DNA from: Lachnospiraceae bacterium
Lineage (GTDB): Bacteria; Bacillota; Clostridia; Lachnospirales; Lachnospiraceae
Assembly (NCBI GenBank): GCA_009774145.1
Contig: VSND01000055.1
Coordinates: forward strand, 1-30,690
DNA length: 30,690 nucleotides
Reading direction: 5' to 3'
Positions 21,916 through 29,917 of the stretch are shown here, in pieces; the stretch's first letter is position 1; the number at the start of each line of letters is the position of its first letter. The position numbers and the translations under genes were made by a program. The notes below the pieces were generated by a model, which saw nothing but the letters and a program-made list of their open reading frames with translations, was not told where the DNA came from and ran no database searches.

Positions 21916-22889
21916 TACTTTGACATGTCTCTGGCAACTTCCAGCATATACGGAGAGATTTCTTTTTTCATGGCCAGGGCTTCATCGATGTCAAAATCTA
22001 CGAATTGCCCGTTTTTATAACCCACTACCCGGTTGCTCCTGCCTTCGCAGAGCAGGTCCACCGCAAGACTTCCCATCATGGTCGCATACACACGGTCCCG
22101 GCAGGTGGGATTGCCGCCCCGCTGCATGTAGCCCAGAATCGTGGCGCGGGTCTCCATACCGGTGGCCGCTTCGATTCTCCGCGCCATGGAAGTGGAATGT
22201 CCGATTCCCTCTGCATTGATAATGATATAATGCTTCTTGCCCATCTTCCGGTTCCGGATGATATTATTGATGATCTTCTGCTCATCATAATCGTATTTTT
22301 CCGGGATGATGATGTCTTCCGCCCCGTTGGCAATACCGCTCCACAGCGCAATGTATCCTGCATCCCTTCCCATTACCTCGATGATACTGCAGCGTTCATG
22401 GGACGTAGATGTATCGCGGACCTTGTCGATGGCGTCCATGGCTGTATTCACTGCCGTATCAAAGCCAATGCTGTAATCGGTACATGCAATATCCAGGTCG
22501 ATCGTTCCCGGAACGCCCACCGTATTGATTCCCTGTGCCGCCAGCTTCTGAGCTCCTGCAAAAGAACCGTCTCCGCCGATGACTACCAGGCCGTCAATCC
22601 CGTACCGTTTGCAGATCTCCGCACCCTTCTTCTGTCCCTCTTCTGTCCGAAATTCTGAACAGCGGGCGGTAAACAGAATCGTTCCTCCTTTATCCAGTGT
22701 ATCACTGACCGATTCCCGTCCCATTTCCACGATATCTTCTTCCAGAAGTCCCTGGTAGCCTCTGCGGATACCCATTACCTTCTTGCCATTGGCGCATGCC
22801 TTCCGCACTACCGCACGGATCGCCGCATTCATGCCCGGCGCATCACCGCCGCTTGTCAAAACTCCGATTGTATTAATTTCTTTTGCCAT
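21915..22889 (-). CDS. pfkA: ATP-type 6-phosphofructokinase
   Basis: A 324-residue glycolytic enzyme. The ATP loop is GGDAPGMNAAIRAVV (about 14-28) and GGDGSFAGA (about 101-109). The glycines in GGDGS and PGTID fit ATP use, not pyrophosphate. The catalytic TIDLD (about 125-129) has a leucine where many enzymes have asparagine (TIDND), a variant I associate with a Lachnospiraceae subgroup. The fructose-6-phosphate pocket has MGRDAGYIALWSG. GGAGGGAAGG precedes the ATG at 22889. It is downstream of dnaE by 34 bases, the classic Firmicutes order. Confidence 0.95.
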   Translation of the reverse strand: MAKEINTIGVLTSGGDAPGMNAAIRAVVRKACANGKKVMGIRRGYQGLLEEDIVEMGRESVSDTLDKGGTILFTARCSEFRTEEGQKKGAEICKRYGIDGLVVIGGDGSFAGAQKLAAQGINTVGVPGTIDLDIACTDYSIGFDTAVNTAMDAIDKVRDTSTSHERCSIIEVMGRDAGYIALWSGIANGAEDIIIPEKYDYDEQKIINNIIRNRKMGKKHYIIINAEGIGHSTSMARRIEAATGMETRATILGYMQRGGNPTCRDRVYATMMGSLAVDLLCEGRSNRVVGYKNGQFVDFDIDEALAMKKEISPYMLEVARDMSK

Positions 22890-22923
22890 GGTCCTTCCCT
22901 CCGCAAAAATTGTTAGCTTTATT

Positions 22924-25900
22924 TTAATGCATTTTCACTGGATTTTCAATACGCTTCTCAACAGCTTTTACATTTTTCTCGCCAAATATTTCATACAGTT
23001 TCTGAAGAAGCTCCGCATTCACCTGGATGTTGCGGCTGGCAGGAAGCATCTTTTTCCTGTTCTCTTTTTTCACATAGACGATCACCCGGTCTTCCCCTTC
23101 GCTGTCCATGAGCACATGATACAGTTCCTGCTCCCGTTTCTCATATTCCTGCATATCCGAAAACTGGATCCACAGCTCCTTTTTCACGGTTTCAAAGGGC
23201 GTAATCCGCTCCAGAATCAGCTTGCCTGCCCGGTCCTCCTCTGCAGAAATACGCCCGCTTACGAACACCTTGCTGTCCACATTCAAAAGCCCTGTATTCT
23301 TCTCATAGTCCCTTGGAAAGACCAGAACCTCCACGGTTCCCACCAGATCCTCTATGGTGATAAACGCCATCATTTTGTTCGTTCTGGTCGTCTTGACCGT
23401 CTTGCTGATAATCATGCCGCCGATCACTGCTTTTTCATTATCCCGGATCCTTGACGCTTCCCCTTCCTCTGACGGAAGAAAATCCGTGGTCACATGCGTG
23501 ATTCCTCTTCTCCACTGCTCTTCATATTCTTCCAGAGGATGCCCGCTGATATAAAAGCCCAGCACTTCCTTTTCAAAGGCAAGCAGATCCTCCTTCTGAT
23601 ATTCAGGCACATCCGGAATCCGGATTCGAAACGCCGCCTTTTCTTCCTCCGGTACAAAGTCAAACAGGCTCATCTGTCCGGCAAATTCTTTCTTTTTCTT
23701 CTGAGCAGCCTGATCCGCAATCGGTCCGTAGACCATCATCATCTGACGCCGGTTCGCCGGAAAGCAGTCGAAAGCGCCGGATTTAATCAGGTTCTCAATG
23801 GTGCGTTTATTCATATCCTTTCCGGATGCCCGCTCTATAAAATTACTGAGATCCAGAAAAGGCCCATGCTCTTCTCTTTCTTTTACCAGGCTGTCAATCA
23901 CAGGCTTTCCCACACTTTTGATCGCGTTTAAGCCATAGCGTATGGAACTGCCGGATACGGAAAAGACTCCTTCGCTCTCATTGATGTCCGGAGCCAGAAT
24001 GCCGATTCCCATCTGTCTGCAGGTCACGACATATTCAGACACCTTTGAAGAATTGTATATCACGGAGGTCATAAGAGCCGCCATAAATTCGACCGGATAA
24101 TAGTATTTCAGCCATGCGGTCTGATAGGCAACCACTGCATAGGCGGCCGCATGGGATTTGTTAAATGCATATTTGGCAAAATCGATCATCTCATCATAGA
24201 TCTTATTGGCCGTTGCTTCCGGAATCCCGCAGGCAATGCATCCTGGAACATGCTCCTCCTCATTTCCATAGACGAAGTTCTGCCGTTCCTTCTGCATGAC
24301 GGCGGCTTTTTTCTTGGACATGGCACGGCGCACCAGATCGCTCCGCCCCAGGGTATAGCCCGCCAGCTTCTGCACAATCTGCATGACCTGTTCCTGATAG
24401 ACGATACAGCCGTAGGTCGGCTCCAGAATCGGCTCCAGCTCCGGACAGTCGTAGGTGATCGTCTCCGGATGGTTCTTTCCCCGGATGTACTGCGGAATAA
24501 AGTCCATGGGGCCCGGACGGTACAGGGAGATGCCGGCGATCACATCCTCCAGGCTCTGAGGCTTCAGCTCCTTTATGAAGCTCTTCATCCCGGTACTCTC
24601 CAGCTGGAAGACGCCGTCTGTCCGGCCGGTCCCAAGTGATGCATATACTGCTTTGTCATCATAGTCCACATGGTCCATATCGATCCGGATCCCTCTGCCC
24701 TTCTCGATCAGCCGGATGGTATTCTGGATCACCGTCAGGTTGCGAAGGCCCAGAAAATCCATCTTCAAAAGCCCCAGTTCCTCCAGAGTCGTCATGGTAA
24801 ACTGGGTCGTGAGAGAACCGTCCTGCGCTCTGGACAGCGGGACATACTCCACCACATTCTTCTGACTGATCACAACGCCCGCCGCATGCATGGACGTATG
24901 CCGCGGAAGGCCCTCCAGTCTCCGGGACATGTCCACAAGCTCTTTCACCTGTTCATTGGTCTCATAGAGGGTCCGGAACTCCGGATTGGCATCCAGTGCC
25001 TTATCCAGTGTAATGTTCAGCTCCTGCGGCACCATCTTGGCAATGGAATCCACGAATGCATAAGGCAGATCCATCACTCTTCCCACATCCCGCAGGACAC
25101 CTCTGGCAGCCAGCGTACCAAAGGTTACGATCTGTGCCACCCGGTCCTTGCCGTATTTTTGCACCACATAGTCGATGACCTCCTGCCGCCGGTCCACACA
25201 GAAATCAATATCGATATCCGGCATGGACACCCGCTCCGGATTCAGGAACCGCTCAAACAGAAGCTGGTATTTCGCCGGATCAATGTTGGTGATCCCAAGC
25301 GTATAGGACACCAGGCTCCCTGCTGCCGAACCTCTTCCGGGGCCAACCGCAATCCCATGGTCTCTGGCATATTTGATAAAATCCCACACGATCAGAAAAT
25401 AGTCCACATATCCCATCTTCTGAATCACAGAGAGCTCGTATACCAGCTGCTCCTTCAGCGTCCCGTCATCGTCCGGATAACGCTCTCTCAACCCGTTCAT
25501 GCACAGTTCATTCAGATATTCCCAGGAAGTGCATCCGTCCGGCACATCATATTTCGGAAGCTTTGTCACACCGAATTCAATCTCCACATTACACCGCATG
25601 GCAATCCGATGCGTATTCTCAATGGCCTGCAGCGCATATGGGAAAAGTTCTGCCATCTCCTCCGGAGATTTTACATAATACTGGCCGCCCTCATAGCGCA
25701 TCCGGTCTTCGTCTGCCAGACGCTTGCCGGTCTGCAGGCACAGAAGGATATCATGGGGCTTCACATCATCTTCATAAGTATAATGAATATCATTGGTCAC
25801 CACAAGCTCCATCCCCAGCTCCCGGCTCATGCGCATCAGCGACTGATTCACCTGCTTCTGTTCCGGAATCCCATGGTCCTGCATCTCCAGAAAGAAATTT

Positions 25901-26406
25901 CCTTTTCCAAAGATCTCCTCATACGCTTCTGCAGTCCGGCACGCCTTCTCATACTGACCCTTCACGATATCCCGCTGAACCTCTCCTGCCAGGCAGGCGC
26001 TCAGGGCAATGATCCCCTTATGATACCGCCTGAGCGTCTCTTTATCCACCCGCGGCCGATAATAGAACCCTTCTGTAAACCCGATGGATACGATCTTCAT
26101 CAGGTTCTGATAGCCTTCCTTGTTCTCCGCCAGCAGCACCAGATGATAATACCGGTCCTCTCCGCCTGCGGTCTCCTTGTCAAAACGGGAATTGGGTGCC
26201 ACATAGACCTCACAGCCGAGAATCGGCCGGATCCCCTGCGCTTTTGCTTCCTTATAAAAGTCGATCACCCCGTACATGACTCCATGGTCTGTAATCGCTG
26301 CACTGTCCATTCCCAGTTCCTTCACCCGCGACACATATTCACTGATCTTGTTGGAGCCGTCCAGCAGACTGTATTCTGTATGTACATGCAGATGTGTAAA
26401 ATTCAT
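22924..26406 (-). CDS. dnaE: DNA polymerase III alpha subunit (DnaE)
   Basis: A 1160-residue protein. The PHP domain (about 1-210) has HLHVHTEYSLLDG, ITDHGVMYG, GCEVYVAP and VTNDIHYTYED, with the metal-binding residues apparently intact. The palm/fingers region (about 280-820) has GPGRGSAAGSLVSY and the catalytic PDIDIDFCVDRR. A helix-hairpin-helix tail and an OB domain (about 1000-1085, IISKTVKTTRTNKMMAFITI) follow. It is DnaE1-like in length and lacks the PolC exonuclease. The ATG at 26406 is preceded by an AAAAGG site. It leads the dnaE-pfkA-trmH run. Confidence 0.97.
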   Translation of the reverse strand: MNFTHLHVHTEYSLLDGSNKISEYVSRVKELGMDSAAITDHGVMYGVIDFYKEAKAQGIRPILGCEVYVAPNSRFDKETAGGEDRYYHLVLLAENKEGYQNLMKIVSIGFTEGFYYRPRVDKETLRRYHKGIIALSACLAGEVQRDIVKGQYEKACRTAEAYEEIFGKGNFFLEMQDHGIPEQKQVNQSLMRMSRELGMELVVTNDIHYTYEDDVKPHDILLCLQTGKRLADEDRMRYEGGQYYVKSPEEMAELFPYALQAIENTHRIAMRCNVEIEFGVTKLPKYDVPDGCTSWEYLNELCMNGLRERYPDDDGTLKEQLVYELSVIQKMGYVDYFLIVWDFIKYARDHGIAVGPGRGSAAGSLVSYTLGITNIDPAKYQLLFERFLNPERVSMPDIDIDFCVDRRQEVIDYVVQKYGKDRVAQIVTFGTLAARGVLRDVGRVMDLPYAFVDSIAKMVPQELNITLDKALDANPEFRTLYETNEQVKELVDMSRRLEGLPRHTSMHAAGVVISQKNVVEYVPLSRAQDGSLTTQFTMTTLEELGLLKMDFLGLRNLTVIQNTIRLIEKGRGIRIDMDHVDYDDKAVYASLGTGRTDGVFQLESTGMKSFIKELKPQSLEDVIAGISLYRPGPMDFIPQYIRGKNHPETITYDCPELEPILEPTYGCIVYQEQVMQIVQKLAGYTLGRSDLVRRAMSKKKAAVMQKERQNFVYGNEEEHVPGCIACGIPEATANKIYDEMIDFAKYAFNKSHAAAYAVVAYQTAWLKYYYPVEFMAALMTSVIYNSSKVSEYVVTCRQMGIGILAPDINESEGVFSVSGSSIRYGLNAIKSVGKPVIDSLVKEREEHGPFLDLSNFIERASGKDMNKRTIENLIKSGAFDCFPANRRQMMMVYGPIADQAAQKKKKEFAGQMSLFDFVPEEEKAAFRIRIPDVPEYQKEDLLAFEKEVLGFYISGHPLEEYEEQWRRGITHVTTDFLPSEEGEASRIRDNEKAVIGGMIISKTVKTTRTNKMMAFITIEDLVGTVEVLVFPRDYEKNTGLLNVDSKVFVSGRISAEEDRAGKLILERITPFETVKKELWIQFSDMQEYEKREQELYHVLMDSEGEDRVIVYVKKENRKKMLPASRNIQVNAELLQKLYEIFGEKNVKAVEKRIENPVKMH

Positions 26407-26445
26407 CCTTTTCTTACCCCCAGCTGTTTTTCCAGTATATCATGC

Positions 26446-26480
26446 CCGCGCCCCCTGCATCCTTCCCTGATGCAGCGCGG
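26446..26480 (-). promoter_or_regulatory. Stable hairpin in the dnaE 5' leader
   Basis: CCGCGC and TGCATC (26446-26461, separated by a 4-base bulge) pair with GATGCA and GCGCGG (26469-26480) around a 7-base loop, a 12-bp stem. It lies 40 bases upstream of the ATG within a leader of about 160 bases. It has no T run, so it is a leader structure, not a terminator. Confidence 0.6.
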
Positions 26481-26566
26481 ATTGCCATTCAGATACCTGC
26501 CGGTATCCGTGCCTTCCCGCAGACGTTCGATTCATCGCAGAACCGCAGTCCCTGATATCTACAGAC

Positions 26567-26595
26567 ATTATACCCCATAATCCACAAATTTGAAA
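26567..26595 (-). promoter_or_regulatory. Candidate dnaE promoter
   Basis: On the minus strand: -35 TTTCAA (26590-26595), a 17-base spacer, and -10 TATAAT (26567-26572) preceded by GGGG. It lies just past the terminator of the upstream gene, so dnaE-pfkA-trmH form an independent unit. Confidence 0.7.
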
Positions 26596-26608
26596 GAAAA
26601 GACTGCGC

Positions 26609-26636
26609 AAAAAAGGCGCCCGCCACCGGACGCCTT
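26609..26636 (-). terminator. Terminator after the HPr-like gene
   Basis: A 10-bp stem, AAGGCGCCCG (26613-26622) with CGGACGCCTT (26627-26636), has one G-U pair, a 4-base loop and at least four T after it on the minus strand. Confidence 0.85.
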
Positions 26637-26660
26637 GGATACCGTTTTGTTCATGCCAGA

Positions 26661-26894
26661 TCAGCCGTTGATCATAAAGGATAACAGCTTATCAATATCC
26701 TCTTTCTCATAAGCGATAATCTCCAGTTCCGGAATCTCACCGTTGGAGAAAATATTTGCAAGAGACACATACTGACAAAGCTTGGACTTCAGATTCAGTC
26801 TGTCTCCTTCACCCGTTACTAGTTCCACTTTACCTGCACAGTTGTCTACCACTTCAAAAAATTTGTTTACGTCTTTAATGTTCTGTACTTTCAT
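26661..26894 (-). CDS. HPr-fold-like small protein without the phosphorylated histidine
   Basis: A 77-residue protein beginning MKVQNIKDVNKFFEVVDNCA. Its middle (VELVTGEGDRLNLKSKLCQY) and end (IFSNGEIPELEIIAYEKEDI) follow the HPr pattern, in which a strand-turn-strand leads to a lysine-serine helix start (the Ser46-like KSK). The N-terminal histidine loop of HPr is absent, with no histidine anywhere. This suggests a regulatory or structural homologue, not a phosphocarrier. Similar small proteins exist in Lachnospiraceae, sometimes misnamed polyA polymerase. AAAGGAG precedes the ATG at 26894; a longer frame to 27077 has no ribosome site. It is monocistronic with a strong terminator. Confidence 0.75.
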   Translation of the reverse strand: MKVQNIKDVNKFFEVVDNCAGKVELVTGEGDRLNLKSKLCQYVSLANIFSNGEIPELEIIAYEKEDIDKLLSFMING

Positions 26895-27102
26895 GTTTTT
26901 AATCTCCTTTCCTTCTTTACGACACCTATTATACTCAAGCTTTCCAAAGATTGCAAGTGCTTTTTTCCCTGATTTTCCGGGACTTTCCATACCCCTGCTC
27001 CCGCTTTGTTCACCTTGCCGGCAAAAAACTTCATCCTGTAACCGGTTTTCGTCATTTTCAAATACTTTGATAATCAAAATATTTTTTTACCCTGATAAAA
27101 GT

Positions 27103-27933
27103 CTACAGTTTCCGGATACTTTTTTCCGTAATTTCGATACGCCCTTCCTTCAGAAGGTGCCCGACTGCACGCTTGAATGCATTCTTGCTTAAAGACAGCT
27201 CCCGCTTGATGACCTCCGGAGAGGCCTTATCCGTAAACGGAAGGACCCCGTCAAATTCCTTGATCGCCTTCATCACCCGCTCCGCATCTGCGTTCATCTG
27301 CACATACCCTTTTTCCCTGATGCTGAGATCCAGCTTGCCATCCGGCTTCACCGCCGTCACTCTCGCCTCGACCCGGTCCCCGACCGATACCTGTCCAAAA
27401 AATTCCCGCCCCGGGATCAGTCCGGAATAGCAGTCATCCACTGCCACAAACGCCCCAAAATTCTCACTGATCTGATAAACCGTCCCGGATACATGGTCTT
27501 CCTTCTGGTACGGGCTGTCCGTCCGCAGGTATTCATATACATTCATGGTAGCGCACAGCCTCCCGCTCTTGTCCGTATAGAGTCCTGCCAGACACTCCTC
27601 TCCGGCACGGACCTTTTTCGTCTGCTGCCGGAAGGGCAGGAACAGATCCTTTTCCAGCCCCCAGTCCAGAAATGCCCCGATCTTTGTCACTTCCTTGACC
27701 GTAAGCCTTGCCACGCCGCCCAGTGTAAGCTTCGGCTGCGCCGTCGTAGCGATCAGACGATCCTGCGAATCTTTATAGAGAAATACCTCTATCTCATCTC
27801 CGATCTGCGCTCCTTCCGGCACCTGTCTGCCGGGAAGCAGCACCCGCTGCTCCGGACGCTCTGCTTCTGCCAGATAGACTCCAAAGTCCACCCTCTTCGT
27901 AATTACCAGTACCTGTGTCTTTCCCAACTCCAT
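27103..27933 (-). CDS. cvfB: CvfB-like S1-domain RNA-binding protein
   Basis: A 276-residue protein built of S1-like domains and a C-terminal winged helix. The first has KTQVLVITKRVDFGVYLAEA, then GDEIEVFLYKD. The second has LTVKEVTKIGAFLDWGLEKD with FRQQTKKVRAGE, and the third has VSGTVYQISENFGAFVAVDD and VSVGDRVEARVTAV. The tail KRELSLSKNAFKRAVGHLLK is the winged helix. Relatives affect virulence-factor and mRNA expression in staphylococci. The start at 27933 has GGGGGAGAATC upstream and fits the family start; a longer frame to 28005 adds 24 non-conserved residues. Confidence 0.88.
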   Translation of the reverse strand: MELGKTQVLVITKRVDFGVYLAEAERPEQRVLLPGRQVPEGAQIGDEIEVFLYKDSQDRLIATTAQPKLTLGGVARLTVKEVTKIGAFLDWGLEKDLFLPFRQQTKKVRAGEECLAGLYTDKSGRLCATMNVYEYLRTDSPYQKEDHVSGTVYQISENFGAFVAVDDCYSGLIPGREFFGQVSVGDRVEARVTAVKPDGKLDLSIREKGYVQMNADAERVMKAIKEFDGVLPFTDKASPEVIKRELSLSKNAFKRAVGHLLKEGRIEITEKSIRKL

Positions 27934-28016
27934 CTGATTCTCCCCCATTTCATGCAGCAATGCACATCTGTCATTGCCCGGAACCTGTGTTTCTGTTTCT
28001 GTCATTTATTCTTTCT

Positions 28017-28727
28017 TCATTCTCTGCATCTAAATTCTACCACTGCATACGGCTTTCCGTCTGTATCTCCCAGAAAAACCGTACAGACGCCGTTTTGGTA
28101 TCCCACCTGCGGACAGACCATATCCTGAAGGACGGCAGACTTTCTGTATTCTGCCCGCATCTGGTAAATCACAAAGCCCTCCGGCAGATACTCCTGCGCA
28201 AGCTGCACATACTGCCCGTTATTTACATGATGGTTCACATCCAGATGCCGGACATGAATGGCAAAGGGTTCCTTCTCCGCCAGAGTATCCGGAAGCCGGA
28301 TCTTCCCGGATTCCCCTTCCATGGAAAGCGCCGGCTCCAGTCCGTATGCAGAACCGGTCTCCTCATCCACACGGGTCGGGCGCTGCTTTTTTGTGTCCAT
28401 GAAAACCCACTCGGTATCCGCGCATGCAGCCATCCTTCCCTTCGCATCCATCAGCCGAAAATTTCTCTGGCCGCCCAGTTTTCCGAATTGATAAGGCCAT
28501 GTCCCAATCCGGATATGCTCTGCCATCTCTGGATAACGGTATATCATCATCTTCCAGGAACGCAGAACCCACATCCGGTTCCTCTTCTCCAGATATTCCA
28601 TTCCCACGCCCAGATCTTCCGAATGAAAAGTACTGCAGTCCTGAAAAGCATTCAGGATTGCCGTTAACGTCATTCTTCGGTCCTGTCCCACTTCTGTCAG
28701 GCGCACCCTGCTGTCATATTCATACAT
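28017..28727 (-). CDS. Acyl-ACP thioesterase (FatA/FatB-like)
   Basis: A 236-residue double hot-dog enzyme releasing fatty acids from acyl-ACP. The first hot-dog has TEVGQDRRMTLTAILNAFQD and WVLRSWKMMIYRYPEMAEHI. The second has the active-site HLDVNHHVNNGQYVQLAQEY (the N-x-H-V-N-N signature) and then the AEYRKSAVLQDMV strand. The usual third catalytic cysteine or glutamate position carries E/Y (AQEYLPEG). GGAAGAGGAAG precedes the ATG at 28727. It ends 83 bases before the CvfB start and may share its transcript. No fatty-acid synthesis gene is adjacent. Confidence 0.88.
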   Translation of the reverse strand: MYEYDSRVRLTEVGQDRRMTLTAILNAFQDCSTFHSEDLGVGMEYLEKRNRMWVLRSWKMMIYRYPEMAEHIRIGTWPYQFGKLGGQRNFRLMDAKGRMAACADTEWVFMDTKKQRPTRVDEETGSAYGLEPALSMEGESGKIRLPDTLAEKEPFAIHVRHLDVNHHVNNGQYVQLAQEYLPEGFVIYQMRAEYRKSAVLQDMVCPQVGYQNGVCTVFLGDTDGKPYAVVEFRCRE

Positions 28728-28827
28728 ATGCTTTCTTCCTCTTCCAAAAGCTTTTCCAGTCCCGCACTGCACCGGACCGTTATCTCCCATTATAATCGCA
28801 AAAGGTCCAAAAATCCACCTTAACTTT

Positions 28828-28950
28828 TTATATATGGAAAAGAAAGAACAGACACATCCCGGCCAGTAGAATTTCCAGCCATTCCCTGATCTTCAGACCC
28901 AGTTTTCCGGCAATGACATATATGATAAGTATGACTGCCCCGATCCACAT
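28828..28950 (-). CDS. 40-residue membrane peptide
   Basis: MWIGAVILIIYVIAGKLGLK then IREWLEILLAGMCLFFLFHI: two hydrophobic helices separated by a short basic turn. AAGGGG lies 6 bases before the ATG at 28950, and a good promoter stands 58 bases upstream. I do not recognise it. The size and two-helix form resemble small regulatory membrane peptides or type I toxins, but no antisense RNA was identified. It runs divergently from the XRE regulator and ends 101 bases before the thioesterase start. Confidence 0.6.
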   Translation of the reverse strand: MWIGAVILIIYVIAGKLGLKIREWLEILLAGMCLFFLFHI

Positions 28951-29007
28951 TCCCGACCCCTTCTCTTTTGTCCTTTCTGTATTCAAGTTCCTGCTTCTAA
29001 TAGTCAT

Positions 29008-29036
29008 ATTATAATTCTACCAGTCAATATTTGCAA
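29008..29036 (-). promoter_or_regulatory. Minus-strand promoter of the 40-residue peptide; -35 shared with a plus-strand candidate
   Basis: On the minus strand: -35 TTGCAA (29031-29036), a 17-base spacer, and -10 TATAAT (29008-29013). TTGCAA is its own complement, and on the plus strand the same hexamer stands 17 bases before TATAAA (29054-29059), facing the XRE gene. That plus-strand promoter would leave an mRNA leader of under 10 bases. Confidence 0.7.
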
Positions 29037-29073
29037 TGAACTTTTTATCTTAATATAAAAAGGGGTGAAATGT

Positions 29074-29409
29074 ATGAAAAATATTGATTATACTGCCATG
29101 GGAGGGCGCATCCGAAATGCCCGGCTGGACGCGGGGTTGTCCCAGTCAGAACTGGCAGAAAGATGTAATCTGTCCGTTTCCTTTCTGGGGCACATCGAAA
29201 GAGGAAGCCGAAAAATGTCCCTGGAAACTCTGGTAACGGTATGTGAAGTGCTGAACCTGAGTACGGACTATCTTCTTCAGGACGAGCTGCCCGGCAGTGA
29301 CGCAGTCATTGGAAATATTATCGCATCGGTCAAAAAGCAGGGTTCCTATCAATACGACCGTTATGTGACGATTATCAAGGCTCTGGCAGAGATCTCTGAC
29401 AAGCTTTAA
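29074..29409 (+). CDS. XRE-family transcriptional regulator
   Basis: A 111-residue protein with an HTH_3 domain at about residues 10-62 (GGRIRNARLDAGLSQSELAE, then NLSVSFLGHIERGSRKMSLE). A short C-terminal helix (SYQYDRYVTIIKALAEISDK) is probably for dimerisation. ATG at 29074 has AAGGGGTG 7 bases upstream; GTG at 29065 is an alternative start. It is the only clear plus-strand gene. It reads away from a small membrane peptide, which it may control. A hairpin at 29433-29451 and a strong terminator at 29531 follow. Confidence 0.92.
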   Translation: MKNIDYTAMGGRIRNARLDAGLSQSELAERCNLSVSFLGHIERGSRKMSLETLVTVCEVLNLSTDYLLQDELPGSDAVIGNIIASVKKQGSYQYDRYVTIIKALAEISDKL

Positions 29410-29530
29410 TCCATGGAAAATCCGTATGCATGTGCCGCCTTTTTTGCGGCAGCCAACAGGAAAAAAGAGGCTGAAAAATGCGTCTCTGCCTGTGTGTACA
29501 GCAACGCCGTGTGAATTGATGCGGACAAAA

Positions 29531-29594
29531 AACAGGCTTTGTCTGCCTCTGACGGACGTCAGACGTCCGAACAGAGCAGACAAAGCCTGTTTTT
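29531..29594. terminator. Long bidirectional terminator
   Basis: A 20-bp outer stem (29531-29551 with 29572-29591, one bulged C) encloses an inner stem CGGACGT/ACGTCCG (29553-29559, 29563-29569) with a 3-base loop. TTTT follows on the plus strand and the mirror A run on the other side gives TTTT on the minus strand. It would end the XRE transcript. Confidence 0.85.
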
Positions 29595-29745
29595 CTGTTC
29601 TGTCAATTGGTCAGCCGGTTTTTCCGTCCCGGCTTAAAACCCCACCTTCCCGCTCCGAAAGGAACGGTAATTATGGTATTGCAGCCATTGTAAATTCTTT
29701 AAAATCCGAAATTGCCGACTGAGAACCGTCTTTCTACCTCCATTC

Positions 29746-29781
29746 AAAAAAGCGGCTATACATTCATTACAGCCGCTTTTT
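29746..29781. terminator. Bidirectional terminator downstream of the radical SAM gene
   Basis: AAAAAGCGGCT (29747-29757) pairs with AGCCGCTTTTT (29771-29781) around a 13-base loop. The flanking A and T runs serve both strands. It lies 137 bases past the radical SAM stop. Confidence 0.85.
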
Positions 29782-29917
29782 ATCCGGGGGAATTTCCGGA
29801 ATACCTTTTCATCATTCTTGCGGTATTCCACAGAAATGTTCCGGGAAATTTTCACGCTCCGGTCATACTTTTTGTCCTGTCTTACCGTTTTGGACATGCG
29901 AAGAAATTTTGCTGCCG

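Larger units (their letters stand above)
29410..29917. other. Intergenic stretch between the XRE and radical SAM genes
   Basis: No gene is seen; the frames here have no ribosome site and cross terminators. It holds a small hairpin TGCCGC/GCGGCA (29433-29438, 29446-29451), two bidirectional terminators described separately, and an interrupted inverted repeat around GGAATACC/GGTATTCC (about 29795-29828). Confidence 0.5.

Noticed and set aside
24670..26580. A 636-codon plus-strand frame antisense to dnaE
   Set aside because: dnaE on the minus strand has complete family motifs; the antisense frame is rich in H, R, P and L as expected of a mirror of a GC-biased gene and has no ribosome site.
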